Positions 1-10,909 of a stretch of DNA of 64,000 nucleotides are shown here, piece after piece. The stretch comes from Euborellia annulipes (lineage: Eukaryota; Arthropoda; Insecta; Dermaptera; Anisolabididae): contig JAKCPI010015395.1 of assembly GCA_023213315.1 (NCBI GenBank), positions 1 through 64,000 on the forward strand. Direction: 5' to 3'. The notes under the pieces were generated by a model. The model worked only from the letters and a program-made list of their open reading frames with translations, ran no database searches and had not been told where the DNA came from. Positions within the stretch are counted from its first letter, which is position 1. Every line of letters starts with the position of its first letter. The translations under genes and the position numbers were made by a program.

Positions 1-1464
1 TACTTAAGCATAAGGTTATGAACTTTGTCAGGTCCGGGATGTATTTTTCGAACTTTGGAGAGCGTAGTCAAACTCGACCCTCGTAAAAGGAACATTATAA
101 CTCTCATTATTAGGGCGAATCAAAAATCAGGTCTGTACTCTCACTTAGGTTTTTGATATTCATAAAATGACTGGGATAATTTTGAAGAAGATGAGACAAT
201 CTTCGAGAAAAATTCTCCGGAAGCAGTTTTCCTACATCATATGGATTAGACAACTGGGTATTATTATGAACAATTGGTTTGAGTGATAAACTTTGACGTC
301 CCTGTATCTTTTTCACTTTTTCCCAAACGACTTTACTCGGGGTGTGACAAGTAATGGTTGAGACGTACTTCTCCCAGGACAATTTCTTTGCCTTTTTTAT
401 CAAGAATTTTGCGCGTGCTCTCGTTTTTTTAAAAGATATCAAGTTTTCAGTAGTGGGGTATCTCTGGAATAGCCTCAATGATCTCTTTCCTCTCTTTAAT
501 GGTAGTTTCAATCTCACGAGACCACCACGGAACAGGGTTTTGTCTAACCCTAGTATTAGATCTTGGGATAGATACTTCGGCTGCACTTAAAATCTTTTTA
601 TAAAAGACATCAAGCTTTCTAAGGGTGTCATCATCTTCTCTGCATTCATAACTCGAGAGCTTTTCAAAGAGTGACCAGTTTGCCTTTTCAACCAACCATC
701 TCGCATGAATTCTAGAAGGGATTTTGTTTTGATGATAATTTAAGATAATCGGGAAATGGTCAGAGCCACAGAGGTCATCATGAGTTCTCCAGGACACTTT
801 ACTAAGGAGGGAAGGCGACGCAATGGATAAATCGATTGCTGAGAAGGTGTTATAACCGTTACTAAAATGTGTAGGCGTTCCAGTATTTAAAAGAGACAAA
901 TTATTATCATCCAAAAAACTTTCTATAACTTTTCCTCTTGGAGAGGTGTGTTTACTACCCCCAGAGCAAACTATGAGCGTTCAAGTCAGCGAGAATCAAG
1001 AACGGTGACGGTAACTGACCAATAATGTTTTCCATCTCAACTTTATTCAAAGATTGGGATGGAGGAACGTAGATATTACATATTGTTAATTGCGGTGATT
1101 TGATTCGCGTTGCTACTGCTTGATAATGCGTATTAAGATGAAGGGGGGTGGCAATCAAATCATTTCGAGTTAAAATACTGACTCCGCCATGGGCCTTTAC
1201 ACCCTGGTCAAGGTCTTTTCTGAAAATATTGAATCCTTTCAGAGTTATATTCTGACAAGAACGAGCGTGAGTCTCTTGAAAACACAAGATCAATGGATTA
1301 AAGGTGTTGATGAGAAGTTTTATCTCCTCTAGCTTTGAAAAAAACCCATTCACATTCCATTGTAAGATATTATTAACATTAATACTATTACCAGCCATGA
1401 ACAAAGATAAAAGAGAAAAGATCGTTGAAAGGAATAGACAGCGATTGGGGAAGCGCATCGTCAA
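1..1464 (-). pseudogene. Jockey/I-like LINE ORF2 (endonuclease + start of RT), frameshifted and cut by window edge
   Basis: Minus-strand pieces at 955-1464, 447-914 and 110-586 read in order as one non-LTR retrotransposon ORF2. The first carries the AP-endonuclease start (WNVNG, then CFQETH) and DLNAHSLLWG. The second carries the endonuclease end (GSDHFPI) and a PWWSREIE linker. The third carries the pre-RT region with the SWEKYVSTI-type motif common in Jockey/I elements. The frame breaks next to a run of five Gs near 958-962, where removing one G restores W-G-S. It breaks again around 447-460 and near 45-50, just before a GPDKVHN-like RT block. The conserved RT core lies beyond position 1. 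This is a dead copy: it would have nicked target DNA and reverse-transcribed its own RNA. The clade assignment (Jockey/I group) is inference from motif style. Confidence 0.85.
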
Positions 1465-1485
1465 ACCTCCTTTTAAAATGAGGAT

Positions 1486-2885
1486 TTATGTAGCCCTTTT
1501 TTTCTTAGGTGCTTTTTTTCGAACTTTGTCTTCATCCTTTTGGACAAGTCCTGACTTATTCAAAATAGTCTTCAGGTTAATTTTTAAACTTGGAACAAGT
1601 GTTTCACCTGTGTTAGTTGAAGTCTGCAGAGGATACAGGGATTGACCTCCCTCATCGTCTGCCTCCGTATCGGTAGTTTCGTCTTGTTCCATATTAGTAG
1701 CCTCATTGTATACCAGATTAGTTTCCCTATTCCTTATCATATTAATAACCCCATCACTTTCATTATTAATAGCAGCTTCATCTCGTCTAATGGTAGTATC
1801 TGCAACCCGTTGATCTAACTGGACATATTGGTTCCTATTTTCAGGAATCAACTGATTAATTCTATCAGTTAGAAATGATATTTGCTTTGTCAGCAGCAGA
1901 ACAGTCTTCTTGAGCTCTTCACAAGAGCTACAAGGTTTACCGTTCTCAGCTGTTGAGGCGTAAGACTTTTTCTTCTCCGAATCTCCCTCTGACGCAAGCA
2001 GTTGTTTTTTAGCTGCAAAGTAAGAGATATTTTGGACAACCGAGATGTCTATTATCTTTTTTCCCTTACGTAACTAGGACATTCGCGGGAGATGGCTGGG
2101 TGATCCCCTTTGCAATTGATACATCTGGGTGAATTCTGGCACGGTTGATTTTTATGGGATATCTCCCCGCAGATCCCACAAATCTCAACCTCGGATGTGC
2201 ACCGAGTTGTTGTATGTCCAAGTCCCTGACATTTAAAACATCTCATGGGAGGAGGAATGTATTTCCTAACACTAAGGTTGAGATATCCTGCTCTGATATT
2301 TAAAGGTAGAGTTGAGGTTGAAAAAGTCAAAATTATTAGAGGAGTTGTTAGCACTTCGCCATTTACTTTACGAGTTATTTTATGCAAATCAATTACATAT
2401 TGCTCCCTCAATTCATTAAGTATCTCTTCTTTTGGTAGTTCTATTAAATCTTCGCAGTAAATAATACCTTTAGAGGAATTCAGTTTTAAGTGTGGCTCAA
2501 TTTTTATAGGGATTTCGTCGGTCAATTTATTCAATTTTAGCAGAGAAGTAGTTTGTTTGTCAAAATATGTTTCTATTAAAATGGTCCCATTTCTTATTTT
2601 TTTAATTAATTTTACTTGGCCAGCATGATAAGAAATTACTTTATTCAAAAGAAATGGTGAGACTTTTAATAAATTTTTTGAATTATCTTGATGACTCATA
2701 ACTAAAAATCTAGGCAAATTAAGAAATTGCCCTGCATCGTTCGATTTAGATGTATTCATGTTTTGATTTTGTCTATCGGGGCTCGCCTGCCGGGCGCGTT
2801 TATAGGCATCCCGTGTCGGGCGACTTTCTCCTGAAGGTGTGAGAGAGGGGGGCATCCCGCCCCCCTCTTCCCCTAACTGAGGCAT
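1486..2885 (-). pseudogene. Jockey/I-like LINE ORF1 (gag-like, three zinc knuckles), one frameshift
   Basis: The ORF starts with ATG at 2885 and runs 277 codons to 2052. Its C-terminal part has three knuckle motifs: CFKCQGLGHTTTRC, CGICGEISHKNQPC and a CINCKGDHPAISREC variant. These are typical of Jockey- and I-clade ORF1 proteins, which coat the element RNA. A stop follows an A run near 2055, but the next frame stays open (IIDISVVQ...), runs through a coiled-coil-like stretch and joins the 121-codon ORF at 1486-1851, ending in a basic tail. One single-base indel therefore splits an original ORF1 of about 460 codons. ORF2 begins just downstream at about 1464. The ATG at 2885 is the natural start, with a short leader upstream. 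Confidence 0.82.
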
Positions 2886-3003
2886 TATTAAACTCCTGCT
2901 TCGAGCAGGTTAACAATTAAAAGAAAAACACTGTACACAATACGAGTGTAGATATATGTGTTGGCGAAAAGAGAGAAAAGAAAAATATAAATATTACTTT
3001 ATT
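2886..3003 (-). other. Probable 5' leader of the LINE, boundary uncertain
   Basis: About 50-100 bases upstream of the ORF1 ATG. It contains a small hairpin (CCTGC TTC GAGCAGG) at about 2896-2910. The element's 5' end cannot be placed because no duplication is visible and the other end is outside the window. Confidence 0.35.
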
Positions 3004-3681
3004 ACTTTCTCTTACCTATGTATATATGTAATATATATATAGAGAGAAAGTATTGGTTTCATGTCAAAAATTCGATGTCGAGATTTTGATGGATCTTCAC
3101 GTTTTGAGGTCCCCTGAATCCAAAAAAGTGGTTTTCGCGACATGGTCTGTCTGTGGGTGGGTGGGTGGGTGGGTGGGTGTGTGTGTCTGTGTTCACTTTT
3201 AAGCATGAAGGAATTGAGCTATGAGGCTGAAATTTTATATATAAGTTAAACACCCCCCGGGACCGGAAAAATAAGCTTTTAATCAAAATCGGCCAAAGAG
3301 TACTAGTACTTTACTGATGTACTTTTTCAGTTTTTTTCGATTTTCTCAAAATTCGCTCTAACGATTTTGATTAAAATTCAAAAATCAATTATTTTTTAGA
3401 TGCTCTTTCAAATGTATATTCTAGTTTTGCCCTCAAAATTGATTGAAGACCACTTTACTCTTGCACTCCATAGAAAAGATAGGAGAAATGGTTGCCATGG
3501 TAACAAAATATAAATATTTTCCCATACTTATAAATTTTACATCTGAATTCAAATATTCCCTACTGCCGGGAACTAAATACATGTCGACACAAAAAATCTG
3601 GTGTGACAAGCACAGTACACAACTTTCGATTACCGAAGGTAAGAGAAAGTTGTGTGCTGTGCGACAGTCACACCAGATTTT
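3004..3681 (+). repeat. THR copy 1 (twin-hairpin repeat, forward)
   Basis: First of at least ten long copies of a family I do not recognise. Left end: ACTTTCTCTTACC, then a short AT-rich loop, then GAGAGAAAGT, a small hairpin. Next come a conserved body, a (TG/TCTG) microsatellite at a fixed place, and an A/T-rich region with the palindrome CTAGTAC. Right end: a near-perfect hairpin of about 90 bases opening AAAATCTGGTGTGAC, with TTACC-GAA-GGTAA at its tip, closing GTCACACCAGATTTT. The tip strand repeats the left end inverted (GGTAAGAGAAAGT). Copies are normally bordered by T runs on the left. Short ORFs recur because the sequence is conserved; none looks like a real protein. Confidence 0.85.
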
Positions 3682-4200
3682 CTGTTTAGAGGCGCTCGCA
3701 GTACGCACGTCCAGCTGCGACCACAACACTCACAGTACTGAGATTAAATTTATATCTATTGAAATTTTCCTGAATTCTAGTTAAGGGGTCAGAATTGTTT
3801 ATCTTATTTACATAGAATAAATCATTATTCCTACTTTGTCTATTACATTTGAATTTTATCTGTTCTAATAATGATGGACACATTAACAATTTTATGTAGG
3901 AATAATATATCATTTTTTATTATTAGTTGATCAAGTGGTCCAAGTCCAATTAATTTACATATTAAAGGGAAATTATAAAATTTAAAAAGTTTCAGGTATT
4001 TACAGTAGACATGCCACACAAATTTGTTTATTATTTTTTCAAAATTGTTTATGTTTCTTTCACCAGCCCAAATTACGGAGTCATAAATCATCCTACTTAA
4101 TACTAGCCTTCTGAATAAAGTGATGACACAATTTTTTTTACAAAAATCTCTTGAGGCGTTTTGAATCAGCCCCTGTAAAATGGCGAGGTCCATTAATAAA
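3682..4200 (-). pseudogene. LINE 3' fragment (C-terminal part of ORF2)
   Basis: Reading minus strand from 4193 gives SRMIYDSVIWAG, NKFVWHVYCKYLKL and PLICKLIGLGPLDQL, the post-RT thumb/linker style of LINE ORF2. The overlapping frame at 3686-3913 continues with the typical tail (RNNDLFYVNKINN, DPLTRIQENFNRY) before a stop. Its 3' end abuts the right hairpin of THR copy 1. It is 5'-truncated; the clade cannot be set. It differs from both other LINEs in the window. Confidence 0.65.
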
Positions 4201-4530
4201 CTTATATTTTACTTGGGGGTAGCTAAACTAAAAAATTCTTAGAGTGTTTAATAGTCAGGTCTGCATTTTGCCAAAGATTCGGCCTCATTTATTCGAGTTA
4301 TAGCGTTTGATTGAAAAGCGGACGAATGAGGGAAAAAAAGCCAGCCGCTAATAACGCACGTCTCCTTGGCTAGGTGCTCGGGCCGATCGTGATTTGGAAA
4401 ATCTAATTGACACTTCCATCAGTCGAAATAAGGCTCAATTTCGTCTTTTCAACGTTAAATTTTAGAAAATTTAATCAGAATATTGAAATTATTTGGTTAA
4501 AAATTAGATTATTGAAGGTAATAATAGTAA
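4201..4530 (+). repeat. R1 repeat fragment
   Basis: Diverged copy of a segment also seen at 8060-8480, 18560-18950, 27140-27540 (inverted) and 36010-36380 (inverted). R1 appears to be a long, moderately repeated unit with no coding capacity that I can see. It is probably an old transposon that later elements landed in. Confidence 0.6.
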
Positions 4531-4567
4531 GTTGTGTGCTGTGAGACCAGTCACACCAGATTTTTTT
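4531..4567 (+). repeat. THR right-end half hairpin, solo
   Basis: Reads AGTTGTGTGCTGTGAGACC then AGTCACACCAGATTTTTTT, the outer strand of a THR right terminus without its body. It lies just before an inverted THR. Confidence 0.6.
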
Positions 4568-4607
4568 CTGATAATCTCTTAAAATTATTCTTTCTTATTA
4601 CATTATT

Positions 4608-5272
4608 AAAAAATCTGGTGTGACTGGTCGCACAGCAGACAACTTTCTCTTACCTTCGGTAATCGAAAGTTGTGTTCTGTGCTTGTCCCACCAGATTTTT
4701 GTGTCGACATGTATTTAGTTCCCGACCATAGGGTACGATTGAATTCAAGATGTAAAATTTATAAGTATGGAAAATATTTATATTTTGTTACCATGGCAAC
4801 CATTTCTCCTATCTTTTCTATGGAGTACAAGAGTAAAGTGGTCTTCAGAAGATTTCAATTGCAAAATGAGAATATACATTTTATAGAGAATCTAAAAAAT
4901 AATTGATTTTTGAATTTAAAAAAAAATCGTTGGAGCAAATTTTGAGAAAATCGAAAAAAAACTGAAAAAGTGCATCAGTAAAGTACTAGTGCTCTTTGGC
5001 CGATTTTGATTAAAAGCCTCGTGTCGCGTCCCAGGGGAGTGTTTAACTTAAATATAAAATTTCAACCTCCTAACTCTTTTCGTTCTTGAGATATTTTGTT
5101 CACAGACACACACACACACACACAGACAGACCATGTCGCGAAAATCACTTTTTTGGATTCAGGGGACCTCAAAACGTGTATATCCATCAAAATCTCGACA
5201 TCGAATTTTTGACATGAATTTAATACTTTCTCACTATATATATATTACATATATACATAGGTAAGAGAAAGT
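4608..5272 (-). repeat. THR copy 2 (inverted)
   Basis: Begins AAAAAATCTGGTGTGAC and ends GGTAAGAGAAAGT followed by AAAAA. The body matches copy 1 in reverse, with a short (AC)n run at 5107-5124. It differs in the stretch next to the microsatellite: it reads CTCAAGAACGAAAAG (inverted) rather than the AAGCATGAAGGAATT of copy 1. At least two body subfamilies therefore exist. Confidence 0.85.
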
Positions 5273-5429
5273 AAAAACGAATAAAATAAAAAATATGAGA
5301 TCCACGTTAGATGACATTTTTTTTAATTTTTCCTAAATAATAAAATAATATTTATTTATAGTTTTTCCGAGTTTTTCATTTAATCCAACTGTCTTGTCTC
5401 TTGCTAAAGGCTCAAGGGCCTTCCTTTTT

Positions 5430-6466
5430 ACTTTCTCTTAGCCTATATATGAAATATATAGGAGAGAAAGTATTGCGATCATGTCAAAAATTCGATGTCG
5501 AGATTTTGATGGATATACATGTTTTGAGGTCCCCTGAGTCCAAAAAAGTGGGTCCCGCAAATTGGTCTGTGTGTGTGGATGTATGTATGTATGTGTGTGT
5601 GTCTGTATGTGTGGACAGATTTTTAGCATGAAGGAATTGAGCTACCGGATTGAAATTTTATATTTAACTTAGGTACCTCTCCCACACGCTCAAAATAAGC
5701 TTTTGAACAAAATCGGCCAAAAAGTACTAGTACTTTACTGATGTACTTTTTCAGTTTTTTTCGATTTTCTCAAAATTCCCTCCAAGGATTTTTTTTAAAA
5801 TTCAAAAATCAATTATTTTTTAGATGCTCTTTAAAATGTATATTCTCATTTTGCCGTTGAAATCTTCTGAAGACCACTTTACTCTTGTTCTTCATAGGAA
5901 AGATAGAAATGGTTGCCATGGTAACGGAATTTAAATCTTTTTCTTTTTTTTAGATTAAAAATCAATTATTATTTAAATTCCCATTTTTTTAAAATTTATT
6001 TGTGTCTTTAATTGTTTCAAAGAAAACATAAATGTCTCTCTCTCACTTGCAAACATTATCGTCTCTCTCTACTCTTTTTAAATTCCCTTTCCACCTTATC
6101 TTCGCATAGAAACAATGTTAATTTCCTATAGGGATTTGTATGTTAATTTCGATTCAAAAGGGGGTCCCCTTTAGAACTTTTTAGGCATTTAAAATTTTTT
6201 TTTCCAATTCTTATGAAATTTTGTATTTATTTACGATTCTCTATTGTGTATAAAATGTCCAAATATGAGATTAAAATTTTGAAAAATAACCATAGTTTAT
6301 TTCAAGCAGTCAACATTTAAAATCCAAGTTTGAAACTAAGGTGCTATCGGAAACTAAATATATCTCGACACAAAAAATCTGGTGTGACCAGCAACAGTGT
6401 GCCACTTTCTCTTACCGAAGGGTAAGAGAAAGTTGTGTGCTGTGCGCCAGTCACACCAGATTTTTT
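5430..6466 (+). repeat. THR copy 3, long form; left arm of a 1-kb inverted pair
   Basis: Full THR ends, plus about 380 extra bases between the ATGGTAAC block (5918-5926) and the terminal hairpin. The extra part has (CT)n patches and a GGATTTGTATG block. It is nearly identical, apart from microsatellite length, to the inverted copy at 6987-8019. Confidence 0.85.
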
Positions 6467-6986
6467 CTATATGATTAGGAAATTTTTATTTATTAAGTTC
6501 AAGTAAAAAGTTCAGGGGACGAATTATTGAAAGAGAGAAGTCGAGGACATACGTAATAATTATGCTAGTTCTATCTAATCACAACGCAAGGCATATGATA
6601 CATCTTTTGATTTGAGAATGTAGTGAATACAGTATATAATCCAGATATCGAATCAATAAACATTGATTTTATATAATTTTAATCAATTTCAAAAAATTCA
6701 TGCTTTTATAGATGTGACTAATATCTTATTAAATAGTCGGAATTAGTATTTGACTTAAATGATTATGCTTCAGGAATTAATGCTGACTCCAATGCACTAT
6801 TTCTTTATCTAGAATAGATTTTTATTAATTTGAAAAAGAAAAATTCATCTGTCAAAATGAATTTGGAAAATTGCTTTTTTATTATTTTTAGGACATTCCT
6901 TGGCCAAAATTTGATTGTTTTAGTTAGAATATTTTGTATATTAATTTATTCATTCGATATCAAGTTCTAAATTTGTTTATTTTATT
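6467..6986 (+). repeat. R1 repeat segment between the two inverted THRs
   Basis: Matches R1 at about 15400-15790 and 18430-18560, and inverted at 27560-28050 (for example TTTTAGGACATTCCTTGG). It continues beyond THR copy 4 at about 8020. Copy 4 therefore sits inside R1. Confidence 0.6.
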
Positions 6987-8019
6987 AAAAATCTGGTGTG
7001 ACTGGCGCACAGCACACAACTTTCTCTTACCCTTCGGTAAGAGAAAGTTGCGCACTGTGCTGGTCACACCAGATTTTTTGTGTCGAGATATATTTAGTTT
7101 CCGATAGCACCTTAGTTTCAAACTTGCATTTTAAATGTTGACTGCTTGAAATAAACTATGGTTATTTTTCAAAATTTTAATCTCATATTTGGACATTTTA
7201 TACACAATATAGAATCGTAAATAAATACAAAATTTCATAAGAATTGGAAAAAAAAATTTTAAATGCGTAAAAAGTTCCAAAGGGGACCCCCCTTTGAATC
7301 GAAATTAACATACAAATTCCTATAGGAAATTAACATTAGGCCTATGAGAGAAGGCGGAGAGACAGGCGATAATGTTTGCAAGTGAGAGAGAGAGAGATAT
7401 ATGTTTTCTCCTAAGCAATTAAAGACACAAATAAAATAAAAATAAATGGGAATTTAAATAATAATTGATTTTTAATCTAATAAAAAGAAAAAGATTTAAA
7501 TTCCGTTACCATGGCAACCATTTCTATCTTTCCTATGAAGAACAAGAGTAAAGTGGTCTTCAGAAGATTTCAACGGCAAAATGAGAATATACATTTTAAA
7601 GAGCATCTAAAAAATAATTGATTTTTGAATTTTAAAAAAAATCCTTGGAGGGAATTTTGAGAAAATCGAAAAAAACTGAAAAAGTACATCAGTAAAGTAC
7701 TAGTACTTTTTGGCCGATTTTGTTCAAAAGCTTATTTTGAGCGTGTGGGAAGGTACCTAAGTTAAATATAAAATTTCAATCCGGTAGCTCAATTCCTTCA
7801 TGCTAAAAATCTGTCCACACATACAGACACACACACATACAGACACACACACACACATACATACACACACACACACACACAGACCAATTTGCGGGACCCA
7901 CTTTTTTGGACTCAGGGGACCTCAAAACATGTATATCCATCAAAATCTCGACATCGAATTTTTGACATGATCGCAATACTTTCTCTCCTATATATTTCAT
8001 ATATAGGCTAAGAGAAAGT
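6987..8019 (-). repeat. THR copy 4, long form; right arm of the inverted pair
   Basis: Starts AAAATCTGGTGTGACTGG and ends GCTAAGAGAAAGT then AAAAA. It is the reverse complement of copy 3 over about 1,030 bases, including the 380-base extra segment. Only the (CA)n microsatellite near 7817-7883 clearly differs. Confidence 0.85.
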
Positions 8020-8577
8020 AAAAAACATCAAATTACGCTTATTAGAAAAAAAAAAAGGCGGGAGTGTCATTAACAAACCCCCATTTTAAGGGGGGTGTGG
8101 CTAAATAAAAAAATTCCTATGACTTTATAATAGATAAAAGAGACCAGTTTTGCATTTTGCCACGAATCCATAAATAAATAGAGAGAGTTTTTGAAAAGCT
8201 ATCTCGCACAAGAAAAAGAGGCCCGAAGAGGATTGCTCACTTGTCCCTGCCTGATCTCTGGGCGCCCGGGTGATTTAGAAAAAAACATTTGATGCTCTTC
8301 CATCAATCGAGATAATTGTCAAATTGATTTCATCTTTTTATACTCAAATTTTATACAAAATTTTATTTATTAAAGGCGAATGTTTATAAAAAAAATTCAA
8401 CTCTTTAAGGAATAAAAAATTCCAATTTTATCTTCAATCAAATTGATGTTTAAACTCTCATAAATATTTTTAATAATTTGTCTAAATCCCAACTTGCAAA
8501 AAGCAGATAAAAAATCTCATGTGTTTTATTCCCTTGATGAAGTTTTTTTTTTTTACAACATTTTTACTTTTTTTTAA
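8020..8577 (+). repeat. R1 repeat continuation
   Basis: Continues the R1 unit after THR copy 4 (CATTTTAAGGGGGG then GTGGCTAAATA, compare 18610-18660). The last about 80 bases are A/T-rich with no recognised content. Confidence 0.5.
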
Positions 8578-8753
8578 TTTCATTTAAGGTCTTTTTCGGC
8601 ATCGAAGGCCATTTAGACCCTGTCACTATTTATTTAAATTAATTGGTAGCCAATCCATTTTAAATACATTTTTGTCGCCCAGGACTGGATGCGAACCCGC
8701 GACCCTTGGTACAAATGGCCAGTACGCTAACCACTACACCAGGGCTCCTTGAA
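8578..8753 (-). mobile_element. SINE-B copy (tRNA-derived)
   Basis: Minus strand reads a tRNA-like head with a polymerase III A box (TGGTGTAGTGGTTAGCG) and B box (GGGTTCGCATCC). A body with the inverted repeat ATTGGTAGCCAAT follows, then GATGCCGAAAAAGACC and an A-rich tail. Other SINE-B copies: 47074, 47352, 55465, 55935, 57385 and 62278. Confidence 0.8.
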
Positions 8754-8963
8754 AAAGAAGTTAGACAATAAAAAACAAAAATCTGGTGTGACTGTATTTT
8801 ATGTAATAACAAAAGATGGTCCAATTGATTGAGCGGATGCTGGAATTATTTTTTTTAATATTTAGGGCGCTAATATAACGAACGCATTGAGAGCTTAAAG
8901 GGTTGTAAAATTGAAGAAAAATTCAGAGAACATCATCTTTGCACTCTTCTGATAAGTTGGTTA
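8754..8963. repeat. THR hairpin scrap and R1-related segment
   Basis: 8780-8798 is AAATCTGGTGTGACTG, the outer edge of a THR hairpin. 8855-8950 (AGGGCGCTAATATAACGAA...) matches 19195-19290 and, inverted, 26525-26590. Confidence 0.5.
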
Positions 8964-10190
8964 TATGGACCCTGTTATGCAAATGTGTGTCAAAGACCAG
9001 ACATCGAATTTTGAGAAAATCAACATTAAAGTTTTTCTGATTTAAATTGTTTTTATTAGATTATATATCATTTTTTTTGTCAATTGTGCAAGTAAATACT
9101 GTAATTATGGCAGATATTCATAAATTATCTCTAAAAATATGACTAATTTCAAGAAAAACAATAAAATATAAAAAATTATTTTTGCCAAATTCTCTAAGTC
9201 CAATTATATTTGCAAAAATGCTTCAAAGTCTCTTCAAAAATTAAAACGGAGATATTATTAAAGTTCTTTTATGGTTATATTTAATACTAGTAGCATAGAA
9301 ACTTTTTATATCAAAATTACATTAATCAATTTTAAATAGTATTAATATTTTAAAATTAAATACAAAGTGATAAGAAAATTTTCTCATCAATTAATTCCTG
9401 AATGGAAGTGAACATGGCAACAGTAAATCAAAGTTTTAATAATGAAATTGACTTAATATCGAAATCGCACTGATCCTCATCTTCCCCACATAGCACAAAA
9501 TATTGCAGGAATGTTGCAGGAATATTATTTCAAAACATTCGAAATATTGCATGCAATATTCCTGCAGCATTCCAGCAACATTCCTATGTCCGCGTTTTTT
9601 TTATTCAGGGAATATTGTCACAATATTGAAATACAATATTGCCAGAATATTGCTCAGCAATGTTGCCAACATATTGCGATGTAATGTTACCATAATATTG
9701 TGACACAATATTGCATGCAATATTCCTGCAGCATTCCAGCAACATTCCTATGTCTGCGTTTTTTTTATTCAGGGAATATTGCCAAAATATTACAATACAA
9801 TATAGCCATAATATTCCATTTCATACTATGTTCCTATATTGAGATGCAATGCATATATGCATTGCACGCATGTGGTGATATAATATATATACTGTATATG
9901 TAATATAATAAATTCACGACATGCGTGCAATGTACATATGCATTGCATCTCAATATACTGTGGACATAGTATGAAATGGAATATTATGGCTATATTGTAT
10001 TGTAATATTTTGGCAATATTCTATATATATATAATATAATAATATCACGACATGCGTGAAAAAGAAATACATTTGAGGTAGGATCCTAACTCAAAACCTA
10101 ATGTCGCTGATATTATAAATATATATTTTATTTACAATAATGCAAAAAATATTCCTGTAATATTTCTACAATATAGCAATTTATTTAATG

Positions 10191-10909
10191 TGTTAAGATT
10201 AAAGTTAAAATAGTTGCACGGGAGTAAAAATCATCAATTTTTTTTTTATTTCACTTTAACGTTACAGCAAAAACAAAACGTCCCCAGCTGTGTATTCTTT
10301 GACGTGTCAACTCTTCCCTCTCTTCATTGAGCTTGCCAGTTTCAGGCCCGAGATGTGGCACCTATCTATTCTCTTTCCGGCTCTTGCACTGTGAATACTG
10401 TATCGGATAATTGGTCGGTGACTTCATATGGACCAACCCATTTAAGCAATAATCCGGCGCATCTTTTTTGGCTCCGGCGTCACTTAGGGTTAGATTTCTT
10501 CTCCAAACCAAATCCCCAATCCCGAATTTCGACATGACTTCCTATAATAAATTTTATTATTATACTATTTGCCAATGTTAAAATTGCCTCGGTATTTGCA
10601 CTTACCATTTCCTTTTTCTTCCTCCTCGTTTCAATTTTTTTCACAAAGAAATTAACTGCCCTTTTGTTCTTCATAACCAAAATATTCGAAATGGAACCAA
10701 TTTTTGCATTTCGCTTCACATCGAATATTCAGTGTCTCCTTTTCCGGTCTTAAGCATTTCTTTGCAGCACATACCGATTTCACGTTGGGCGCCATTTGTC
10801 AAGATTAAAATTAAAATAGTTGCACGGGAAAATCAACAACTTTTTTTTATTTATCTTTAACAACAAAAACAAAGCGCCCCCTCCAGCTGTGTATTCTTTG
10901 GACGTGTCA
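10191..10909 (-). mobile_element. Miniature Ty3/gypsy-like LTR retrotransposon
   Basis: Two LTR copies, 10191-10309 (119 bp) and 10797-10909 (113 bp), begin TG and end CA and are flanked by the 4-bp duplication AATG (10187-10190 and 10910-10913). In minus orientation the 5' LTR is the right one. It is followed after two bases by a primer-binding site TGGCGCCCAACGTG (10781-10794), which fits a tRNA-Lys 3' end. A purine tract GAAGAGAGGGAAGAG lies just before the other LTR (about 10310-10326). The interior (10310-10796) keeps only an integrase C-terminal scrap. Confidence 0.85.
10345..10560 (-). pseudogene. Integrase C-terminal (GPY/F) remnant
   Basis: Minus strand translation contains LLLKWVGPYEVTDQLSDTVF preceded by EIRDWGFGLEKKSNPK. 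The W-x-GPYEV block followed by LSD-x-V is the GPY/F module found at the C-terminus of Ty3/gypsy integrases. A stop separates the two halves. All of gag, protease, RT, RNase H and the integrase core are missing, so the element depended on a relative for movement. Confidence 0.65.

Noticed and set aside
3443..3784. 113-codon ORF repeated in several THR copies (also 24855, 30154, 40046, 63283)
   Set aside because: The frame is shared only because THR sequence is conserved. Other copies break it, the opposite strand is equally open, and the translation has no recognised domain.
3004..5272. THR as a Helitron
   Set aside because: One orientation begins TC after A, but the other end is GAAAGT, not CTRR, and the hairpins are at both termini.
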